Part shown: piece by piece, positions 56,754-64,000 of the stretch | Position numbering within the stretch: position 1 is the stretch's first letter | Layout of the letters: each line of letters opens with the position of its first letter | From: Macrotrachela quadricornifera | Lineage: Eukaryota; Rotifera; Eurotatoria; Philodinida; Philodinidae | NCBI GenBank assembly: GCA_022393335.1 | Contig: JAJEKB010021016.1 | Location: forward strand, 539,992 to 603,991 | DNA: 64,000 nt | Direction of reading: 5' to 3' | Notes under the pieces: model-generated | Databases searched by the model: none | The model's input: the letters and a program-made list of their open reading frames with translations, nothing else | Told to the model about the DNA's origin: nothing | Made by a program: the position numbers and the translations under genes

Positions 56754-59700
56754 CAGAGGTGTGCGGGGCAATGATTTTAGATGTCCCGCGGGCCCCGCCC
56801 CGTGTAACGTGTTAAATCCGTCCCGCCCGCCTCCGTGGGCAAATTCTTATAACTCTTCCCCGCCTTGCCCGCTCCGTCAAATTTTATAACCCGCACCGCC
56901 TGCCCCCATGCAGTGCACTTTTTTTTCTAGCCCGCTCGCCCCGTCACTTTTCTGACGAGGCCTCGCCCCGCCCGTGTTACCCCGAAGATATTTCAGTTAA
57001 TAATTGAAATTTTAATAAATTGTTTATCTTATATATTTAATTTATTTATCATATAAAGAGATTTATTACAAGAAAAAATATTAAACAGTGTTTATGTTAA
57101 GCATTTAGATAAGACGAAACAGACCGAAATAAAATCATATCGTTGACTAATGATGGATTTAAGCTGCTTCGTCTTTGTGATATAATATTACCAGCTGAGC
57201 TAAATGTACGTTCAACTGCTGCAGATGAAGCAGGAATACAGAATATCTTTTTTGCTAATTTCGACAAATTGGGTAAGATACTGTCTTGGTCTTGCCAAAA
57301 AATAAGTGGATCATCATTTTGATTATTGATGTTCATGCATTTGGATAATTTCATCTGCAAATATATTTCAAGCTCACGACGAGCATACATCGAATTTGTG
57401 ACGTTCTTGTTTGATTCAGAACAATCAAGTTCATCATCATAATGTGCTGTGTAAGATTTGAATTTCTTGTGAGGTACTGATGCTGGTGAAGAACTAGCAG
57501 TTACTGATGGTTGTATGGCTTGAGCATCATTAGCTTGATTCATCTCTATAATCTTTGATAATTCAGCACGAATTAAATCATAAGTATGAGTACGTTCAGA
57601 ATCTGTGGCAAGCTTGAGCATACGTGTACGAGGATTAAGTGCAGCAGCAATCCAATGAAGATCATGTAAATTAAACATTGCTTTTAGTAATTGTCGAGCA
57701 CGTCGTTTAAAAAAAACGATACCTATAAAAGATTATATAATTCTATGATCTTCCTTAAATGGCTAATTACCTTGATCAGTTTTATCAGCTGCTTCAATTC
57801 TTGTCACAATCAAACTCTCAAGAAGATACCAATAAGATGTAACTACTAGATGAAGAGATGATGTAGTAGTAGTTTGTACCCTTTCGATTACATTTTTCCA
57901 TGGTGTAAATAAAGCAGTTATAGCACCTACACTTGCAATATCAATCGAAAGAAGAGTATGAAGAACACCTTTATCACCCGCAATATTTGTTAATGATGAA
58001 TACGATGCAAGAATACTTTCAAGTAGTTGTGACATAATCAACCAGCGAACTATAACTTCTTGTTTTTATTGTTGACTTTGATAATTCTTGTAGTAAAGGA
58101 TTCCAATTTACCTAGTTAAAAAATGAGTTAAAAAATTACAGAGAAATGACCAATTGTAATATTCTATAGAAGTTACCCTTTTTACGTAACAACACAATTG
58201 TTTACATCGAGTTATTATTGCAAGTACTTGAGCAGCATAAGGAGGCAAATTCTTTTCAACTACATTCACATGGTCACGTTCAGGTGATGATGGCGATCAT
58301 AAACTTCTGAGAGCTAGCTCAACTGATTTTTCGTCAAGAGGTACATCATCATATTCACATTCACTCTCACTTGAATCTCGATCATTATAGTCCATTAACA
58401 AATCATCATCATCAGCGGCAAAATCATTTCATGCTGCATGAGTAGTATGTTGATTTTTGTTCGAGGATTTTTTTCTTTTTTTTCTTTCCATTTTATCTTG
58501 TGTACCAGCACTATAAAATGTTCGCTTGAGTACATTATTTAATCGATGAGGAAAGCAATGAACGACTTCATAATCTTCCAACACCTTAACCAGATTACTA
58601 CCACGATCACAAACGAACGTTATTTTGTTCATCAAATCATCAAGTCCAAACATAGAAAGAGCAAATGTAATTGCCCATTGAAGAAAAAAATAAGAAGAAT
58701 GAAAAAACTATATTATTGTTTTTACAACCTTGCGAACGCTAGGTGCACGTTTATTTATTTCATTATAAGGTTCACAACATAGTTCGATTGCATGTAAAAT
58801 ATGACGTTCATTAACAAAATGAGCTGTTAATTCAAGATAACTATGTTGTTTAAATTTATCGCTCCACAAATCTGGACTAATTGCTAAAAAACCTTGTTCA
58901 GTAGCAGTTCTTAACACACCACCTATAAGTTAACGAATATCATTTGCTTGTCGACTAATTTCTCGTGAGATGGACCACCTTGATGCTAAAATATCATTTC
59001 CATTAATATTAGAAAATGCACCTGTATAAGATAAAGTAGATTAATAAATATTTATATAATAGTTAGTTAGATATTTCCTATCATTATTCCAGCGTAAACA
59101 TTTTTGAATAATATTAACAAAACCTTCGTCTTCTACAATACTAATTGATCTCATATTTTGACATACCCATGATGCAATTAAAGAAGTCATTGTTTTTTTC
59201 TTTGATATAATCAAAGGACTGTTTTTAGAACATAATGAAGGTGATTTACTACTAAAAATTCGAATAAAATAAGTGGAGAAGAAAAATAGATACATTACCT
59301 TGAAGACATTGGTGATGTTGATGATACTTCTTTTGAGCATTTATGGGAATTTAAAGATTTAGTAGATCCATGAGTGTATACATAAGTTGAGAAGCAGGAT
59401 TTACATGAAGCAAAATTTTTGATAATAACGTTACAATTATTTTCATTTTTTATTGCGGATAAACCAAATTTATGCCAACATGGCGATGGCTTAATACGAC
59501 TAACTTTCAGGTTTTCAACGAGTGTATATTTTGTTGGTTTATCTTCTAAAAGCTTTTTTATATTTATCACATCATACTTAATAGTATTCGATGATCGTTC
59601 ATAGATGTAACAACACTTGAAGATATACGATTAGTATTTGGTGTGTCGTCATCCGACTCGCTGGATAGCAATTCATGTAAATCGATCATTCATTAATTCA

Positions 59701-60153
59701 GGAAAGTGAAGAAGTACCAAATATAATTTCTAAAATTAAAAGAAATTTAATTTTTTCTTAGTTAATTATGTTGATCAATAGTCGACTTTTACTAAGAAAA
59801 AAAAGAATAAAAAAGATAAAGAACAAGTCAGCTGGACGGTGATAGGTGTAGAATAATCAGCTAATCGATATATATCTTGGCACACATGTAAGATAACGAT
59901 ATCTATCGATTATTCTCGACGGTCCTCTATTATATCTAAAAAAATTTCTTTACCCGCCTGTAACCCGTGGAAACTTATCCTCGCCCGCCCAAGAATCGTA
60001 CCATTTTATTTTTTTTTGTAACCGCCCGACCCGCCGACCAGTCTGCAATACCCGTAGCCTGCCCGACCCGAGCAAATTTTTCAAAAAAACGTCCCCGCCC
60101 GCCCGTCGCCACGTGGCCCCTGCGGGTCAAAACCCGTGACCCGCACACCTCTG
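56754..60153 (-). mobile_element. hAT element with GC-rich ends and broken transposase
   Basis: The ends read CAGAGGTGTGCGGG and, complemented, CAGAGGTGTGCGGGTC. The outer 250 bp on each side are packed with CCCGCC/GCCCGC motifs, striking in this AT-rich DNA and typical of hAT subterminal transposase-binding regions. The interior carries a minus-strand transposase gene with introns. The flanking octamers (ATCCCTAG and GTATCGTA) do not match, so no 8-bp target duplication can be shown. Confidence 0.85.
57097..59690 (-). pseudogene. BED-finger hAT transposase pseudogene
   Basis: From right to left: a start region (about 59690, MIDLHELLSSESDDD); a BED zinc finger (CWHKFGLSAI, then CKSCFSTYVY and GSTKSLNSHKC); LIASWVCQNMRSISIVEDEGF; and SRWSISREISRQANDIR with GFLAISPDLWSDKF. 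These are followed by LDDLMNKITFVCDRGSNLVK and CFPHRLNNVLKR. The C-terminal dimerisation region is KKIFCIPASSAAVERTFSSA, ending in LVNDMILFRS at 57097. Introns are visible (for example 59278-59323). It is broken: a frame change near 59600 and in-frame stops at 58930-58932, 58708-58710 and 58429-58431. Most family motifs are intact, so the loss is not very old. Confidence 0.85.
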
Positions 60154-60993
60154 GTATCGTAGTGCCGGATTTGATCGGATTCAGTTACTCGGAATCGATT
60201 GGTTTCCCTCTATTGGATTTTGTCGTTTTAAGTTACTCGGATCCGTAAACTGACGTGTTCCGACGTGATTCCGTCACCAAGTTTCCGATGATATATGTAT
60301 AAATTCCGATCGGATCTGACTCTGGGATTGGTTCATCTGGGATTTAGTATGATTCTATTCTTCTTATTCAAAAAGAAAACTTTTTTAGTTTAAATTTTTT
60401 TTTGATTTTTTTGCGTTATAAGTTCATCATCATCATTGATATCCTGAATAAATAGAATTTTTTTTTTGATCAGCCATACATATAATATATGAACAAGTCT
60501 ATTGGAAAATTTACACATGAAACAGAAGGAAAAGACAAATCAACAATGTATACAAGTTTGATAAAATTTCATTGAATAACAATTTGCAAAATTGTCATTT
60601 TATTCTGTTAATGTCACAAAAACATTCGAAGTTCTTAACTGCAATGCTTTTAGTAGAGTTTTATATTGAGACTAAAAGAAGAAATAGACATTTTAAAGAA
60701 CTTTACACTCATCAATAATATATATTTGATCAATATCAGTATTTAATGCATGTAGATTGAAGGGAAATTTGATCTTTTCTTGTTTCTAAACATTTACTGA
60801 AATTTGATTAGCATAATCATACATCTTGAATATCGAAGCTTTTGTCTAATATTACTTGAAATATTTGAATATATGTCTAATCTAATTAAGGTATAAAAAA
60901 GAAGTTGAAAATATTATGTGCAGAAACACTTTCAAAATCAATATATGTATATATATCTAGGTAAAAGCTTGTCTGTATTGAGCTATACCTAAG
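60154..60993. other. Intergenic stretch with possible hAT subterminal remnant
   Basis: No gene recognised. The first 190 bases repeat ATCGGATT, GGAATCGAT and ATTCCGATCGGATC motifs similar to those at the ends of the MITE at 35119-35824, so they may be the leftover end of another hAT-type element. The rest is AT-rich. Confidence 0.4.
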
Positions 60994-61970
60994 TTATTTG
61001 GACCAACCGCTTTCTTTAATGCCCATTCGTCGTTCTTTCTTAACTGATTGATGGCACGTACAATGGCAATAGCCACCACCATTACTGCGTCGATAGTAAC
61101 CACCATCATTCCAACCACCACTAAAGGGAACATAAATACAATCATCACATCCACCAAAACGAAGACAATTTTCTTTCTTTGACGAAGTAGATCGATCTTT
61201 TGTTGTTGATGATAATTGATTTCTCTCTAAAATATCAAATTCTTTTAAATTTAAATGTTTCGATATCGAAAAATCTCAAGAATGAACTGTATACTGACTG
61301 ATTGACGAAATAACTTTCCGAACACAGTTCAATGCTGGCTAAGAAAAGCATCCAGCAACTATCTCTCTGATAGTGGTCATCAAAGGGCATGTGAATAGAT
61401 CTAACCTGATATTGGTGTTTGAAAATTTCTAATCGATTTGTTTGAAAAGTAGGGTTTGACATGAATGAGATTGTTCCAGTTAATCTGTTGACTCCTGTTA
61501 ATATGTAACTCCATAGGTTGTCGGATGAATTGATCCAGATCTTGTTGAAGTCTGTTTATCATTTTTTTCAGTCGTTCAAGATCGTATTCAACAAAATCAT
61601 CTACTTCTTGTCGTATACGAATTTCCTTACCGATCAACTCGGCTTCTTCTATTATTTCAGTTTTTTTTTGATGCATCAGTTGAAGAACTTGTCGACGAAC
61701 ATTATCAGCTATGTCGCACACATTTTCAATTGTGTTCTTTTGCCATTCATCAATTTGGAGAAGAAGAGAACTTTCAACACGTTGTGTTTGAATTGGTTCT
61801 TTTGCTCTCATTGCAAGTTGTCTGCAATTTTCCATTAAATACTCCAATTGTGCAGCCATCTGTTGACGATGATCATTGAAATGTGGTGGACAGAGTAACG
61901 ATTGACATCCAGTGCAAATGCATGTTCCTGCAACAGTTTTGCATGTTGAACATCGTTTTGACGATGCCAT
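60994..61970 (-). CDS. B-box-like zinc finger and coiled-coil protein
   Basis: Two exons (61406-61970 and 60994-61226) with a 179-nt GT-AG intron give 265 residues. The N-terminus (RCSTCKTVAGTCICTGCQSL, then CPPHFNDHRQQ) has Cys/His spacing of a B-box-like zinc finger. A long, charged alpha-helical stretch follows (about 40-165, e.g. VEYDLERLKKMINRLQQDLDQ), predicted coiled coil. Exon 2 adds a Ser/Lys-rich linker and a short Cys/Gly-rich tail (FGGCDDCIYVPFSGGWNDGG, CHCTCHQ). B-box plus coiled coil is the TRIM-like arrangement without RING. Bdelloid proteins of this kind often continue into NHL repeats, which are absent here. The role is unknown. An alternative downstream frame (to 60957) would give a hydrophobic tail and is less likely. 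Confidence 0.72.
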
Positions 61971-63431
61971 TTCTGTTTAAAAGAAATAAAACAAATATTC
62001 ATCATCTAACTTTGATAAATGAAGATCTTGTATGATCGAGAATTAGATTTTTGGGCGCATAAGTAGCTTTGGAATATTTTCAAAACTTCATGTAATTATC
62101 AAGAAGATTTGAAAATATCACAAGAAATCATTATACGAGATCTTAATGAGATATGATGAACTGACAAAACTTCAATACTATTCATTAACCTGTAGCAATA
62201 GAGAGTAACAGTAAATGTAACTTATTCTTTCTCTCATTTTTGTAGCTATAAGCGTTAAGAAAAATCTCAATGTAAGAATTCTTTTTTTTTTATTGCAGCA
62301 AATCATTCATATTAGTAAGCAATGCCAATAAAACAACACCTCTCATATTTTTAGTATCAGAGAGTCAACATTCTTCTACACAAACTTCAACAATCAACTT
62401 TCACCAGTGATTCAATTACATGCCTAAGGATCAAATTTCTTTCACTTTTAATTGCAGTACATAGGTGAATTGATTTCAAGTCAATACTTTCAATGAATGA
62501 TTCATCTACCAGAACGTTGAAAATATTAGAAGTGTACAAATAATAAGAAGACAATTGACTAGAACTTTCAGGTTAGTTCTTACACATAAGCAAAGTATGC
62601 AATGATTTTATCATGTGTTATTCACTCAATATTATTGTGAAAGTTTATAAAAAATAGTTTGAATTACATATGATTCGATTATGAAAACAATTCTTGGTTG
62701 ACAGATTCGAAAACTAAAATAAAAATATAAAGAAAATAAACGTTGATTTAGAGTCAACAATTTTGCATTGATTATCATCAATTTTTTTATTTATCAATCA
62801 TAAGCCAGTTTTGAGAGTAATCCATTTTAATCATCAGTACTTGACTAATTTTTTCCTGTACATAATGAATAAATCTTTCACTGTCAATGTTATTTATCAC
62901 ATCTACATTTTGTCTTATACAGCTCATTTAAAAACAATTTAGAAAAAAAATTTAAGTCATTCATTAATGATAATAGTATTTGTTCAAATGAAAATATCTA
63001 TCTATGCTAAATGATGATACTTCAACTAATATTATAATAATAAAATTTCGATAAAATCTATTTTATTCACATGTTTCATGATTACATAAATGTTACATTG
63101 TATATTTTTAAATAGCTTTTTCAAGAAATAAGATAGAGAACTGTTGTTTTCACCAATGGAAAGAGAAGATGAAGATGTATCGAAATATGTATTATCCATT
63201 GTTCTAATATGGGTTTCTGAAGTATTTTTATTCGATTTTCTAACTCTCAAAGAATTGTTCTTTTTGATGGAAAAAGAAAAAGGAACCAAAAATGAGTTTT
63301 TTTCCAGAGAAATTACTAAAAAACAATATTAGAAGCTCGATTAAAATTCATATTATTCATCGAAATTTTCTACATTTTATAGATCTTTGATTATTGATTT
63401 AACTCTATACTGAATACATGAAAATTAACTA
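61971..63431. other. Intergenic stretch with diverged MITE remnant
   Basis: No gene recognised. About 63040-63320 resembles, over short stretches, the fold-back MITE in the LRR intron (GATAGAGAACTGTTGTTTTCAC). The rest is AT-rich. Confidence 0.4.
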
Positions 63432-63588
63432 TCAACATCTCTGATAGATTTGTAAAGAAAACAAAAAAAAACAAATTCCTATAAAACGGGCTGGAATACC
63501 AGAAGATATTATAAATATGATTTTATTTTTATGTACAGATGATGCTAGTGATTATACAGGTGCGACTTTTTATGTTGATGGATGTTAA
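63432..63588 (+). pseudogene. Short-chain dehydrogenase/reductase 3' fragment
   Basis: The plus strand encodes KRAGIPEDIINMILFLCTDD then ASDYTGATFYVDGC and a stop at 63586-63588. This is the conserved end of classical SDR enzymes (R-x-G-x-PEDI ... F-L-x-SD-A-S-x-x-TG-x-x-x-x-VDGG), with the last Gly changed to Cys. No Rossmann TGxxxGxG or YxxxK part lies upstream in the window. It is either an orphan last exon far from the rest of its gene or a fragment. A possible AG acceptor lies just before 63438. Confidence 0.6.
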
Positions 63589-64000
63589 CACGTTCAGATG
63601 TTTGATTTGTATCATTATTTGATTATTCATCAATAATTTCTAGATGATTGAGAATTTTTTCATTCAACTTGATACTGATTCACGATAAATAAATATATAT
63701 GCATATTTTCAAATATTGTTTGATATTAAACAGCGATTCATGAAAACATTTTTGAACTTCCTACTAACCAAAATGACTCTAAGATTTGTATTCTAATTTT
63801 CAAAATCTTTTACATAAAAAGAGTATCTCTTGAGAATGAGCTATTTTACATCAAAATATCAACTAATATAAATGAGCAACGGTGATTATAACAATCTGAT
63901 TAAAAATAGATAGACGTAAATTTGTAATGAGAATCTTTCTCTATCCAATAGTATATATATGATTAAGTTTTGTTGCATACCATGTGAAAGGTAATTTTGA
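63589..64000. other. AT-rich end of window
   Basis: No gene, RNA or repeat recognised. Confidence 0.45.

Noticed and set aside
56746..60161. 8-bp target duplication for the large hAT element
   Set aside because: ATCCCTAG and GTATCGTA do not match, so no duplication is claimed.
22667..64000. CRISPR-like or prokaryotic operon structure
   Set aside because: Repeats are inverted or exon-linked, not direct repeats with unique spacers; introns and composition are eukaryotic.

Overview
This is a eukaryotic, AT-rich (roughly 70%) genomic window. It most resembles a bdelloid rotifer (Rotaria/Adineta type). The reasons are very short GT-AG introns (about 50-125 nt), many small decayed DNA transposons, truncated rhodopsin-like GPCR paralogues, an exon-per-repeat F-box/LRR gene, a bdelloid-style B-box/coiled-coil protein, and intronless or enzyme-like genes of possible foreign origin. 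The species is inferred from sequence style only.

Layout. 1-10.4 kb: a Tc1-like transposase relict (1.6-2.6 kb), then on the minus strand a six-exon TMEM245 gene (3.0-8.0 kb) and a four-exon gene for a single-pass membrane protein with a PAN/apple-like domain (9.1-10.4 kb). 10.4-22.7 kb: transposon-rich. It holds a 958-bp fold-back piggyBac derivative between TTAA sites, a truncated duplicate of an SK-type potassium-channel gene, a 2-kb CAGGCAAAATT-ended element with a 51-bp tandem array and a 10-N gap, the C-terminal half of a hAT transposase, two old fold-back elements and a dimeric mariner-like MITE. 23.3-30.1 kb: two apparently intact plus-strand genes, a two-exon ABCC/MRP4-like transporter and a secreted 2-oxoglutarate/Fe(II) oxygenase. 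30.8-36.1 kb: a dead Tc1 element with TIRs and TA duplications, an intronless formyltransferase gene, and a piggyBac relict carrying a nested hAT-like MITE. 36.4-44.2 kb (minus strand): an SK channel pseudogene that has lost its selectivity filter, a GPCR truncated by a MITE, an intact GPCR paralogue and a prolyl-4-hydroxylase-like gene.

45-52.5 kb: a dead mariner inserted at a GEVED-like exon, a tRNA-headed SINE with 15-bp target duplications, an Arf-like GTPase with altered catalytic motifs, a glycosyltransferase fragment abutting a MITE, and a nearly perfect fold-back element with TTA duplications. 52.6-56.2 kb: an 18-exon F-box/LRR gene in which 15 consecutive 84-nt phase-0 exons each encode one 28-residue repeat. 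56.7-60.2 kb: a hAT element with GC-rich ends and a broken BED-finger transposase. 61-62 kb: a B-box/coiled-coil gene. 63.4-63.6 kb: the 3' end of a short-chain dehydrogenase.

The genes do not form an operon or a single pathway. The common theme is genome dynamics: cellular genes separated, truncated or fused by cut-and-paste elements and their fold-back derivatives, plus one short retroposon. I saw no LTR, LINE or CRISPR feature and no obvious new defence system. The strongest candidates for something undescribed are the SINE, the fold-back piggyBac derivative and the exon-duplicated LRR gene.
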